NCBI GenBank assembly: GCA_937876275.1 | Contig: CALFIA010000345.1 | Span: 1 to 14,835, forward strand | Origin: an uncultured Actinomycetes bacterium | GTDB lineage: Bacteria > Actinomycetota > Actinomycetes > S36-B12 | DNA length: 14,835 bases | Direction: 5' to 3' | Part shown: positions 1 through 7,221 of the stretch, one piece after another | Layout of the letters: every line of letters begins with the position of its first letter | Position numbering within the stretch: the stretch's first letter is position 1 | Program-made: the position numbers and the translations under genes | Notes under the pieces: model-generated | Seen by the model: the letters and a program-made list of their open reading frames with translations, nothing else | Databases searched by the model: none | Told to the model about the DNA's origin: nothing

Positions 1-77
1 GGCTGCGTCAATCTTCGAGACTTTGCAGGAGCCGGTTGGCTTTACCGACACTCGCCTCTCGGCACGAGGGTGTACGT
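1..77. other. Non-coding left edge, downstream of xylB
   Basis: This stretch lies just past the stop codon of the minus-strand xylulokinase. I see no gene in it. Short imperfect inverted repeats are present: CCTC...GAGG near 53-70, and AGCC-GGTT-GGCT at 31-42. They could form weak hairpins at the end of the xylB transcript, but neither is followed by a T-run on the minus strand, so I do not call a terminator. Confidence 0.4.
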
Positions 78-1460
78 CTACTGAGTGATGAGATCGCGCG
101 CGGCTGCGTACGCCTCGCGCACAGAGGTGACCGGTGCCGCCTCGAACCGCTCCGCGGAGGTACCTAGCCCCCAACTCGGCGGAGTGGCGGCGCCACTGAG
201 CGCCCAGGCAGCCTGACGTGCAGCACCGTCTGCGACGTACTCGCCAGGTGTCGGAATCTCGATCGGTGCTTCGAAGAGAGTCGAGGCGATCTGGGCCACG
301 GCTGAATTCGCCGCTGCACCGCCGACGAGCATGATGCGGGCCGGCTGCACGCCCACGTTGACGAGTGCGTCGACTGCATCAGCGAGCCCGCACAGCATTC
401 CTTCATAGGCCGAACGCGCAATATTTGCGGGTGTGTAGTTGGCCCGCGTGATGCCGTGCAGCGAACCTGTGGCGTCGGGAAGATTCGGCGTGCGTTCCCC
501 ATCGAAGTACGGCAGCAGAACGAGACCACCGGAGCCAGCCGGGGCTGACAGTGCCAGCTCGGCCAGCTCGTCGAACCCAACCCCCAGCATTGCCGCGGTC
601 GAGGTGAGGATGCGCGCGGCATTCAAGGTGCACACCAAGGGAAGGAAGCGCCCCGTCGCATCGGCGAATCCGGCCACGGCACCGCTGGCATCGGCTGACG
701 GAACTGAGGAGCACGCAAAGGCAGTGCCGGAAGTTCCCAACGACACGACAACATCACCGGGAGCGAGTTCTAGAGCAAGACCTGCACCCATGTTGTCGCC
801 GGTTCCCGGTGCGATCGCGATGCCTGAGGACGTCTCGCCGACGATCTCTGACGGCGCTGCCACTCGTGGCAACTTGAGCTGGCGACCGAAGGCCAGCTCG
901 AAGAGATCATGCCGGTATTCGCCCGAGCTCGGCGACCAGTAGCCGGTGCCTGACACATCACCGCGGTCAGTCGTCGCGACGTCAGGGCGACCGGCAAGAC
1001 ACCACGTGAGGTAGTCATGGGGGAGCATCATTGATTCGGCGCGTGCTGCATTCTCCGGTTCATGCTGCGCGAGCCATCGAGCCTTGCTGACGGTGAATGA
1101 AGCAACCGGCACACTGCCGACTGCATCGGCCCACGCTTGCGGGCCACCCCATTCACGTACGAGATCATCAGCCGCAGTCGCAGACCGGGTGTCGTTCCAG
1201 AGCAGTGCATCGCGTACCGGCTCACCTAAGGAGTCGAGTGCCACCATGCCGTGCTGCTGCCCCGCAACGGCAATTGCTGAGACGCCGTCGAGCATTCCGT
1301 CGAGCGCGGTACCAAGTGCTGACCACCAGGCGCGAGGATCAACCGCAGTGCCCTCGGGGTGCGGTGCGCGGGACTCCCGCACGAGTTCGCCGCTGTCGGC
1401 ATCGCGCACGACAATCTTGACCGACTGGGTGGAGGAGTCGACTCCTGCAACGAGTGCCAT
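78..1460 (-). CDS. xylB: Xylulokinase (FGGY carbohydrate kinase)
   Basis: It likely phosphorylates D-xylulose with ATP to xylulose 5-phosphate, in the cytoplasm, feeding the pentose phosphate pathway. The protein has 460 residues, close to the usual 480-500 of XylB. Visible motifs are the N-terminal ATPase-fold strand GVDSSTQS (residues 6-13), the xylulokinase-type sugar-site signature QQHGM (68-72), LLWNDTRS (86-93), GTGDNMGAG (219-227) with D222 as the expected catalytic base, SLGTSG (240-245), and the C-terminal nucleotide-site LVGGAAANS (378-386). The start codon lies 10 bp past the ATPase stop, so it is probably the last gene of the amino-acid transporter operon. No clear ribosome binding site is visible, and translational coupling to the ATPase gene is likely. 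No isomerase or sugar transporter is adjacent, which is unusual for xylB. Another ketose substrate within the FGGY family cannot be excluded. Confidence 0.88.
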   Translation of the reverse strand: MALVAGVDSSTQSVKIVVRDADSGELVRESRAPHPEGTAVDPRAWWSALGTALDGMLDGVSAIAVAGQQHGMVALDSLGEPVRDALLWNDTRSATAADDLVREWGGPQAWADAVGSVPVASFTVSKARWLAQHEPENAARAESMMLPHDYLTWCLAGRPDVATTDRGDVSGTGYWSPSSGEYRHDLFELAFGRQLKLPRVAAPSEIVGETSSGIAIAPGTGDNMGAGLALELAPGDVVVSLGTSGTAFACSSVPSADASGAVAGFADATGRFLPLVCTLNAARILTSTAAMLGVGFDELAELALSAPAGSGGLVLLPYFDGERTPNLPDATGSLHGITRANYTPANIARSAYEGMLCGLADAVDALVNVGVQPARIMLVGGAAANSAVAQIASTLFEAPIEIPTPGEYVADGAARQAAWALSGAATPPSWGLGTSAERFEAAPVTSVREAYAAARDLITQ

Positions 1461-1470
1461 GAAGCCGAGG

Positions 1471-2241
1471 CTAGAGCACAGACTCGAGGAACGCCTGGGT
1501 TCGTGGGTGCTGGGGGTTGTCGAGCACGTCGTTTGGCGCTCCGGCCTCGACGACTATGCCGTCATCCATGAAGACCATGCGATCAGCGACCTCACGCGAG
1601 AAGCCGATCTCATGCGTGACGACGATCATCGTCATGCCCGACTTCGCGAGATCTCGCATGACGTCAAGTACATCTCCCACGAGTTCGGGGTCAAGTGCTG
1701 AGGTCGGCTCATCGAACAGCATCAGCTTCGGCTTCATGGCCAGGGCGCGTGCAATGGCCACGCGCTGCTGCTGACCGCCCGAGAGCTGTGCGGGGTAGGC
1801 ATCGGCTCGGTCGGCCAGGCCGACGCGATCAAGCAACTGCAGCGCTTGCGCGGTGGCCTCTTCCTTGGATTCGCCATTGACACCCATGGGTGCGTCGATG
1901 ATGTTTCCGAGCGCTGTCATGTGCGGGAAAAGATTGAAGCGCTGGAACACCATGCCGATCTTTCGGCGCTGCTTCGCGATCTCGCGCGGCTTCATCTCGT
2001 AGATCTTGTCGCCGCGCTCCTTGTAGCCGATGAGCTCGTCGTCGACGTAGATGCGTCCGCCATCGATGGCCTCAAGGTGGTTGATGCAACGTAGGAAGGT
2101 CGACTTACCGGAGCCGGATGGGCCGAGCAGCGAGAGCACCTCACCGCGCGGAATCGTGAGTGAGATCGACTTCAGCACTTCGTGGGTTCCGAACCACTTG
2201 CGCACGCCGCGGGCGTCGACCATCAGGTCAGTGTCGTTCAT
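1471..2241 (-). CDS. Polar amino-acid ABC transporter, ATP-binding protein
   Basis: This is the cytoplasmic ATPase that powers the importer formed with the two genes before it. The 256-residue protein carries every ABC motif: Walker A GPSGSGKST (40-48), Q-loop Q100, signature LSGGQ (153-157), Walker B LMLFDEP (173-179) and H-loop H210. The RFNLFPHMT segment after the Q-loop and the size are typical of the GlnQ/HisP amino-acid class. The reading frame stays open 62 codons further upstream, but I place the start at the ATG at 2241. There ATGA overlaps the permease stop by 4 bp and GAGGAG sits 8 nt upstream. The extension has no ABC homology and is the permease gene read in another frame. The two proteins are translationally coupled. 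Confidence 0.95.
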   Translation of the reverse strand: MNDTDLMVDARGVRKWFGTHEVLKSISLTIPRGEVLSLLGPSGSGKSTFLRCINHLEAIDGGRIYVDDELIGYKERGDKIYEMKPREIAKQRRKIGMVFQRFNLFPHMTALGNIIDAPMGVNGESKEEATAQALQLLDRVGLADRADAYPAQLSGGQQQRVAIARALAMKPKLMLFDEPTSALDPELVGDVLDVMRDLAKSGMTMIVVTHEIGFSREVADRMVFMDDGIVVEAGAPNDVLDNPQHPRTQAFLESVL

Positions 2242-3203
2242 GCGCTCATCTCCTCGCGGGCCTTGGCGGCGACTCGGCGATTGTCTGCGCGACCTCGCAT
2301 GCGAGCGATGTTCTGCTTGAGCTGCTGGTAGGGGGTGGGCGGTAACTGGCGTGAGTTGCCCCGCGCGTAGTAGCGCTCTAGGTAAAACTGAGGAACGGAC
2401 AGTACCGAGGTGATGAACAGGTACCAAAGGCTGGCGACGATCAGCAGCTCAACTTGGCGCAAGTTGCCGGAGGAGATCTGACTCGAAGCGGTGTAGAGCT
2501 CAGGCACGGCAACGACCGCGAGCAGTGAGGTGTTCTTCAGCATCGAAATGGTCTCGTTGCCCATCGGCGGGATGATGACCTTCATCGACTGCGGAAGGAT
2601 GATGCGCCGCAGGGTGTACCCCGGCCCCATGCCCAGCGAGTAGGCGGCTTCGCGCTGGCCGTGATCGATCGAGAGCAGGCCGGCGCGAACGATCTCGGCT
2701 GCGTACGCGGCCTCATTGAGACTCAGCGCGATCACGCCGCCGACGAGGGCCGGAATAAGCGTGTTGGTGTCAACAGCAAAGATATGAAAATCTGTGAGAG
2801 GCACACCGAGGGAAATCTGCTTGTAGAGCAGGCCCAGGTAGCCCCAGAAAACAATCTGAACCAGAAGTGGCGTGCCACGGAAGAACCAGATGTACAGGAA
2901 CGAGACACCGCGCAGCACCGGGTTGGCGGACATCCGCATGATCGCCAAGATGATGGCCAGGATCGTGGCGACGACCATGGAGATGATCGTGACGATCAAG
3001 GTGATCCAGACGCCCTTCAGGATGCGCGGATCGAAGACGAACTGCCAGATGTACTGCTTCTGAATGTTCTCGTTAGTCCACAGCGAGTTGAAGAGCAGGC
3101 CCAGCACGACGATGACGGCTGCTGCCGCAACCCAACGCCAGGGATGGCGGAGGGGAATCGCCACGACATCATCGTCCGTCGAACGCTCGACGTCGGTGGT
3201 CAT
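2238..3203 (-). CDS. Polar amino-acid ABC transporter, permease
   Basis: This is the membrane channel subunit of the importer, of the HisM/GlnP type, and it probably works as a homodimer because only one permease gene is present. The 321-residue protein has a cytoplasmic N-terminus, a first membrane segment near 23-42, and further segments near 65-88, 100-127, 148-162 and 250-272. The family motif WFFRGTPLLVQ (106-116) is present. The EAA coupling loop, EAAYAAEIVRAG...REAAYSLGM (164-192), which docks on the ATPase, is intact. The C-terminal 45 residues are basic and polar, and longer than in typical GlnP. AAGGGG lies 7 nt before the ATG. The gene follows the binding protein by 54 bp and overlaps the ATPase by 4 bp. 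Confidence 0.95.
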   Translation of the reverse strand: MTTDVERSTDDDVVAIPLRHPWRWVAAAAVIVVLGLLFNSLWTNENIQKQYIWQFVFDPRILKGVWITLIVTIISMVVATILAIILAIMRMSANPVLRGVSFLYIWFFRGTPLLVQIVFWGYLGLLYKQISLGVPLTDFHIFAVDTNTLIPALVGGVIALSLNEAAYAAEIVRAGLLSIDHGQREAAYSLGMGPGYTLRRIILPQSMKVIIPPMGNETISMLKNTSLLAVVAVPELYTASSQISSGNLRQVELLIVASLWYLFITSVLSVPQFYLERYYARGNSRQLPPTPYQQLKQNIARMRGRADNRRVAAKAREEMSA

Positions 3204-3257
3204 GGCGATTCCCCTTCCCGGTTCAGTTGTTGTCAGTCAGATCAGATGCGAGTCAGA

Positions 3258-4178
3258 TCAGGCCTTCGTGCCGTTGACAACTGCAGACGTCACTCCGTAC
3301 TGGCTCAGACCATAGGTGTCGAGGATCTTCTTGTACGTGCCGTTGTCGATCAGTTCCTGAAGCGCTGCCTGCAGGGCGGCGGTCAGGCCCGAGTTCGACT
3401 TAAGCACGCCAATGCCGGTGTAGACGGGCTCAACACCGTTAGGAGCGGTCGCATCAACGACAACCTCGAAGAGGTCAGGTGCCTGCTTGGCGCTCCAACC
3501 TGCCACGGCGGCATCGAGAACGTCAGCCGAAGCCTTACCCGCGCGCACGGCGTTCTGCGCATCACCATCGGACGGCAACTGCATGATGGTGATCTCGGTG
3601 CCGGCCGGGCACTCCTTGGAGACGGTCTTGATGAGGTCAATCTGCGCGACCGCGGTCTCCTCGGCGACAGTCTTGCCGCAGAGATCCTTCAGGGTCTTGA
3701 TGCCGTCCGGGTTGCCCTTGGCCACCAGGATCGAGAAGCCACCGTTGAAGTAGTCGACGAAATCAAGGGTCTGCTGACGCTCGAGGGTGTCGTTCATGCC
3801 CGACATGATCATGTCGTGGTTACCCGACTGCAGCGAGGGGATGATGGAATCCCAGGCCTGCTTGTTGAAGCTGACCTTGACACCGAGCTGCTGGCCAAGG
3901 GCCTGCGAGAGGTCATAGTCGAGGCCCGAGACGGTTCCGTCTTCAGCCAGGATTTCCATCGGGGGGTAAGGGATGTCGCTGGCGACATTGATCTCGCCCT
4001 TGTCCTTGTACTCCTGCGGGAGGAGGGCGGCAGCGCCTGAGGCTGCTGCAGAGGCTGCTGTCGAGGCCGCGGGGGCTGCGCTTGAAGCGGTCGAGCTGGA
4101 CGAGCCACCGCAAGCAGCGACCAGGAGGGCGGTTGCGCCCAGGGCAGCCAGGGCGGTGCCCGTGCGTCGGTTCAGCAT
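3258..4178 (-). CDS. Amino-acid ABC transporter substrate-binding lipoprotein (family 3)
   Basis: This is an extracytoplasmic lipid-anchored receptor that captures the amino acid for the importer. I start it at the ATG at 4178 (306 residues) because GGAG lies 6 nt upstream. An ATG four codons earlier at 4190 overlaps that ribosome binding site. The signal peptide ends in the lipobox VAAC, with C23 as the lipidated residue. A Ser/Ala-rich low-complexity tether (24-52) leads into the SBP_bac_3 fold, which begins near GEINVASDIPYPPME (61-75). R134, in the TLERQQ segment, and D222, in ADVLDAAV, match the Arg and Asp that hold the alpha-carboxylate and alpha-amino groups in this family, so an alpha-amino acid ligand is expected. 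C167 and C190 could form a disulphide. The side-chain specificity cannot be read. It is the first gene of the transporter operon. Confidence 0.93.
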   Translation of the reverse strand: MLNRRTGTALAALGATALLVAACGGSSSSTASSAAPAASTAASAAASGAAALLPQEYKDKGEINVASDIPYPPMEILAEDGTVSGLDYDLSQALGQQLGVKVSFNKQAWDSIIPSLQSGNHDMIMSGMNDTLERQQTLDFVDYFNGGFSILVAKGNPDGIKTLKDLCGKTVAEETAVAQIDLIKTVSKECPAGTEITIMQLPSDGDAQNAVRAGKASADVLDAAVAGWSAKQAPDLFEVVVDATAPNGVEPVYTGIGVLKSNSGLTAALQAALQELIDNGTYKKILDTYGLSQYGVTSAVVNGTKA

Positions 4179-4208
4179 GTAGATCTCCATAACGTGATGA
4201 GAGGCCGG

Positions 4209-4238
4209 GAGGCCTCAATGAACAGATCGTAAGGCCTC
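4209..4238 (-). promoter_or_regulatory. Candidate promoter with paired AGGCCT palindromes before the amino-acid transporter
   Basis: On the minus strand, TACGAT (4231-4226) fits an actinobacterial -10 box. It would start transcription near 4219, giving a leader of about 41 nt with a GGAG ribosome binding site. Two AGGCCT palindromes (4210-4215 and 4232-4237) are exactly 22 bp apart, about two helical turns. One abuts the -10 box and the other lies just past the start site. A further GAGGCC half is at 4201-4206. The spacing suggests an operator bound on one DNA face. No convincing -35 box is visible. Confidence 0.4.
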
Positions 4239-4275
4239 GCGTGTTACGAGGGAGTGACTCGGTGGAGACAGGGGG

Positions 4276-5544
4276 CTAAATCAGGACATCTCGGGCACGG
4301 AGATCCTCAAAGGTCTCCCGCCGCACCACCGCTCGGGCATGCCCTCCGGACACGAAGACCACGGGAGGCCGCAGGGCTCCGTTGTAGTTGTTCGACATGG
4401 TGAAGCAGTAGGCGCCAGTGACCGGCACGGCCACGATGTCACCGGCCTCAGGGTGCTGCAGGAGCACGCCCTCGGAGAGCATGTCGCCTGACTCGCAGTG
4501 ACGCCCGACCAAGGTGACCGGCTGCCCGCCGCCGACGGCATCGACCACCGTTGCCTCGAAACGCTGCCCATAAAGCGAGACCTCAAGGTTGTCAGCCATC
4601 CCGCCGTTGACGGCCACGAAGGTCGGGGCGAGCGGACTGTCGGACTCCTTGACGTTCACCACTTCATATAGCGTGCAGCCCGCGCGAGCGACAAGCGAGC
4701 GACCGGGCTCGAGGAGGATGCGCGCACTGGCGGGCAGCGCTGCGTGCGCAGCACCCACGACAGCATCGAGGTAGTCATCAAGGCTCAGTTCAGGATCTGA
4801 GTAGGTGTAACGCTCACCGAGACCGCCGCCGAGGTCATAGATCTCGAACTCGCCCAGGGAACCGATCGCTGCAATGGCCTCGGCGAATGGGGCAGCCTGC
4901 AGAATCTGAGAGCCCACGTGCACGTGCAGACCCTTCATGACCATCGTGGTAGAAGCCTCGATTCGACGAGTGGCCTCGCGCGCATCATCGAGTCGAAGGC
5001 CGAACTTCGACGCATCTGTCGCAGTGGCCATGGCGGTGTGGGTCTCCGCTCCCACATTGGGGCGCACTCGCACGAGTACATCGACGGGCGATTCGGCAAG
5101 CGCATCGATGCGCTCGATGTCGTGGAAGTTATCAATGACGATCAGGCCGACACCTGCACCCAGGGCCAGGCGAAGCTCGTCATCGGTTTTCGCATTTCCA
5201 TGAAGCAAGAGATCGGCACCCGGCACTCCGCCGGCCAGTGCCATCACGATTTCGCCACCTCCCGCGACGTCGACTCCGATTCCCTCTTCAGCCATCACGC
5301 GGTAGACGGGCGTGGAGGGGAAGGACTTCGACGCGAAGTAGACGCGACTGTTCGGCCAGCGCGTTGCCAGCCCATCGCGGTACGCACAGACTCGAGCACG
5401 CAAATAACCCTCGTCGATGACGTAGGCGGGGGTTCCGAATTCGGCAGCGAGCTGCGAAGCGGGCACGCCTGCGATGACCAGTTCCCCATCAACGACAGTG
5501 GTGCCGGGAGCAAAGAGGTCGACGAGATCGGATTGCGCGCTCAT
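4276..5544 (-). CDS. lysA: Diaminopimelate decarboxylase
   Basis: It is a PLP enzyme of the alanine-racemase fold that decarboxylates meso-diaminopimelate to L-lysine, the last step of lysine synthesis. The 422-residue protein shows the PLP lysine K73 in YFASKSF, HGNAK (115-119), HVHVGSQ (207-213) with the ring-stacking H209, the phosphate-binding GGG (239-241), EPGRS (279-283), the active-site C350 in CESGD (350-354), Y379 in GAY, and NYNG...RP (386-393). CESGD and HVGSQ favour LysA over ornithine or arginine decarboxylases. The start has AGGA 7 nt upstream. The same bases also read as cAGGAT, a -10-like hexamer 6 nt from the ATG, so a leaderless transcript is an alternative. The gene stands apart from argS, hom and thr genes, its common actinobacterial neighbours. 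It lies 97 bp upstream of the amino-acid importer on the same strand. Confidence 0.88.
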   Translation of the reverse strand: MSAQSDLVDLFAPGTTVVDGELVIAGVPASQLAAEFGTPAYVIDEGYLRARVCAYRDGLATRWPNSRVYFASKSFPSTPVYRVMAEEGIGVDVAGGGEIVMALAGGVPGADLLLHGNAKTDDELRLALGAGVGLIVIDNFHDIERIDALAESPVDVLVRVRPNVGAETHTAMATATDASKFGLRLDDAREATRRIEASTTMVMKGLHVHVGSQILQAAPFAEAIAAIGSLGEFEIYDLGGGLGERYTYSDPELSLDDYLDAVVGAAHAALPASARILLEPGRSLVARAGCTLYEVVNVKESDSPLAPTFVAVNGGMADNLEVSLYGQRFEATVVDAVGGGQPVTLVGRHCESGDMLSEGVLLQHPEAGDIVAVPVTGAYCFTMSNNYNGALRPPVVFVSGGHARAVVRRETFEDLRARDVLI

Positions 5545-5569
5545 ACGCCCATCCTGACGCAGCCGTCCA

Positions 5570-5639
5570 GGGGCGTCTATCGACTGTGCGAAAGCCTTTA
5601 CCCCGATTTAGTGAGGGAATGGGCTTTCGTTGACGCCCC
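5570..5639. repeat. Two nested perfect inverted repeats in the lysA / NuoF-like divergent region
   Basis: The outer arms are GGGGCGTC (5570-5577) and GACGCCCC (5632-5639). The inner arms are CGAAAGCC (5589-5596) and GGCTTTCG (5622-5629). All 16 pairs are perfect Watson-Crick. The arms nest with an 11/2-nt internal loop and enclose an AT-richer 25-nt core. They fill most of the space between two divergent genes, where no terminator is needed, so a double operator or a structured leader of lysA is more likely. No match to a known riboswitch consensus was recognised. Confidence 0.6.
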
Positions 5640-5644
5640 GTGAA

Positions 5645-5650
5645 TATCGT
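5645..5650 (+). promoter_or_regulatory. Putative leaderless -10 box of the NuoF-like gene
   Basis: TATCGT fits the actinobacterial -10 consensus TAnnnT and ends exactly 6 nt before the ATG at 5657, so transcription would start at the start codon. There is no Shine-Dalgarno sequence before this ATG, as expected for a leaderless message. No good -35 box is at the right distance: a TTGACG at 5630-5635 is only 9 bp away. Confidence 0.5.
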
Positions 5651-5656
5651 GAATCC

Positions 5657-6988
5657 ATGATCGGACGAACCTCACGACTCCTGCCTGCCGACGAGACAGG
5701 CACCCGGCTCCTTGATCTGCGCTCCCTGGAAGCCCATGTGCGTCATTTCGGCGTGATGCCAACCGTGCCGGTTGCCGCGGACGGAAAGCCCGGAGGTCTC
5801 GTCGATGAGTTGCACACCGCCGGCCTTCGCGGCCGAGGCGGTGGCTGGTTTCCGACATCGCGCAAAATGCATGCAGTGGTCGAGAGCTCTGCCGCACGTC
5901 GCGCATTGAGCAGTGGTCGTAGGACCGTGGTGATCGCTAACGCGATGGAGGGTGAGCCGGCAAGCAGCAAGGATCTCGTTCTGCTCTCGCATTCAACCCA
6001 TCTTGTTCTCGACGGCATACAGGCAGCGGCGCGCACGATCGGGGCAACCAATGCCTACATCGCGATTCACCGTGGATCACCTGTCATCGGCACGATTGAT
6101 GCCGCTCTCGCCGAACGTCGCGGCACCGACTCCGTGCCCATCGAACTGATCACGCCCCCTGCCCGTTACGTCGCGAGTGAGGAAAGCGCGCTCGCGCATT
6201 GGGCCGGCGATGGCATCGCGACTCCGGTGTACGGCGATCGGCCATTCCAGCGCGGGATGAACGGCCGACCCACACTGGTGCAGAACGCCGAGACTCTCGC
6301 TCACATCGCGCTCATTGCCCGTCATGGCGGCGAGTGGTTCGCCTCAGTCGGCGATCCAGCTGCTCCCGGCACAACGCTCGTGTCAGTCGGCGGCGCAGTG
6401 GCGACCCCAGGAGTCATCGAAGTGGCGACGGGTACGACCGTGCGCGCGATCTTGCAGCGCTGCGGCGGTGAATCGGCAACGGTGCAGGGCTTCCTCACCG
6501 GCGGCTATGGCGGCGCGTGGGTGAAGGCCGATGAACTCATCGATACTCCGTGGGCACCGGAACCAGTCGCGAACACCGGTGGCGTCATCGGTGCAGGCAT
6601 TCTCTGGGCACTCGACGATCAGCACTGCGGCATTCGCGAACTCGCTTCCGTCTCGCGTTGGATGGCGGGCGAGAGTGCCGGCCAATGCGGGCCTTGCCGC
6701 TTCGGGCTCCCTGCGGTTGCCGACGATCTAGCACTTCTCCTGACGGCGCAGGCTGATCAAGAGGCGCTCAGTGAACTCAACCATCGACTTCCCCTCATCC
6801 AAGGTCGCGGTGGCTGCAAGCACCCCGATGGCACTGCGCGGTTCATCAGCAGTGGGCTTCATGCGTTCCACGAGGAACTCGCGCACCATCTGCACGGCCG
6901 ATGCACGGCACACACCACTGAGCGAGCACTGCCGATCCCGGCGTCGCGTGAGATACCGGTACGCAAGGGTGGAAAGGACTTCACATGA
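5657..6988 (+). CDS. NuoF-like NADH:ferredoxin-type flavoprotein
   Basis: This is a homologue of the complex I 51-kDa subunit (FMN- and NADH-binding domain, SLBB domain, C-terminal iron-sulfur domain). As a stand-alone gene beside a ferredoxin, it probably passes electrons between NAD(P)H and that ferredoxin rather than belonging to complex I. The glycine-rich FMN loop GLRGRGGGWFP (56-66), NAMEGEP (95-101; NADEGEP in NuoF) and YVASEESAL (171-179) are visible. The SLBB-like region is near 240-285. The cluster motif reads SAGQCGPC (340-347), where NuoF has SCGxCxPC. The first cysteine ligand is therefore Ala341, leaving C344, C347 and C387. I chose the ATG at 5657 (443 residues) for its -10 box. 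A TTG at 5630 in frame would add nine residues but lies in the inverted repeat. The stop overlaps the ferredoxin start (ATGA). Confidence 0.85.
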   Translation: MIGRTSRLLPADETGTRLLDLRSLEAHVRHFGVMPTVPVAADGKPGGLVDELHTAGLRGRGGGWFPTSRKMHAVVESSAARRALSSGRRTVVIANAMEGEPASSKDLVLLSHSTHLVLDGIQAAARTIGATNAYIAIHRGSPVIGTIDAALAERRGTDSVPIELITPPARYVASEESALAHWAGDGIATPVYGDRPFQRGMNGRPTLVQNAETLAHIALIARHGGEWFASVGDPAAPGTTLVSVGGAVATPGVIEVATGTTVRAILQRCGGESATVQGFLTGGYGGAWVKADELIDTPWAPEPVANTGGVIGAGILWALDDQHCGIRELASVSRWMAGESAGQCGPCRFGLPAVADDLALLLTAQADQEALSELNHRLPLIQGRGGCKHPDGTARFISSGLHAFHEELAHHLHGRCTAHTTERALPIPASREIPVRKGGKDFT

Positions 6989-7215
6989 GCAAGAGTCACG
7001 ATTTCGCGCGGCTCTACCTGGATCCCACCGCCTGCGATGGTCACGGATTCTGCGCTGAGGTGATTCCTGATCTCATCGGTCTCGATGAGTGGGATTACCC
7101 GGTTTTCCATTCAGGCGGACTCGTCACCGATGTGCCCGATGATCTGGTCAAGGATGCCAAGCGAGCGATAGCCGCATGCCCGGTGAATGCACTGCGCATG
7201 GAGAAGAAGGACTAA
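6985..7215 (+). CDS. Small ferredoxin with CxxHxxC...CP site
   Basis: This is a soluble electron carrier of 76 residues. Its cysteines are C17, C23 and C65, with H20 in the position of the second ligand of ordinary 4Fe-4S ferredoxins (CDGHGFC, then CP at 65-66). This arrangement is known in actinobacterial ferredoxins that serve cytochromes P450 and hold a 3Fe-4S or His-ligated 4Fe-4S cluster. The middle is acidic (DLIGLDEWD, PDDLVKD), as expected for docking to a reductase. It overlaps the NuoF-like gene by 4 bp, so the two are coupled and probably form a reductase-ferredoxin pair. No P450, oxygenase or other terminal acceptor is in the window. Confidence 0.9.
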   Translation: MSKSHDFARLYLDPTACDGHGFCAEVIPDLIGLDEWDYPVFHSGGLVTDVPDDLVKDAKRAIAACPVNALRMEKKD

Positions 7216-7221
7216 GAGCCC

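Noticed and set aside
25..70. Terminator after xylB
   Set aside because: The stems are only 4 bp or need bulges, and no T-run follows on the minus strand.
2242..2427. 62-codon N-terminal extension of the ABC ATPase
   Set aside because: The extension is Arg/His-rich, overlaps the permease in another frame and is not part of the ABC fold. The ATGA overlap with GAGGAG marks the true start.
2661..4040. Open frame of 459 codons on the plus strand, antisense to the permease and binding protein
   Set aside because: The translation is a low-complexity, Arg/Asp/Gly-rich product with no recognisable fold, and both minus-strand genes underneath are unmistakable family members. Long antisense frames are common in high-GC DNA.
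5630..5656. TTG start adding nine residues to the NuoF-like protein
   Set aside because: It sits at the edge of the inverted repeat with no ribosome binding site, while the ATG at 5657 has a well-placed -10 box.
7216..7221. Bidirectional terminator between ferredoxin and fucU
   Set aside because: Only 6 bp separate the two stop codons, and I see no strong hairpin across the junction.
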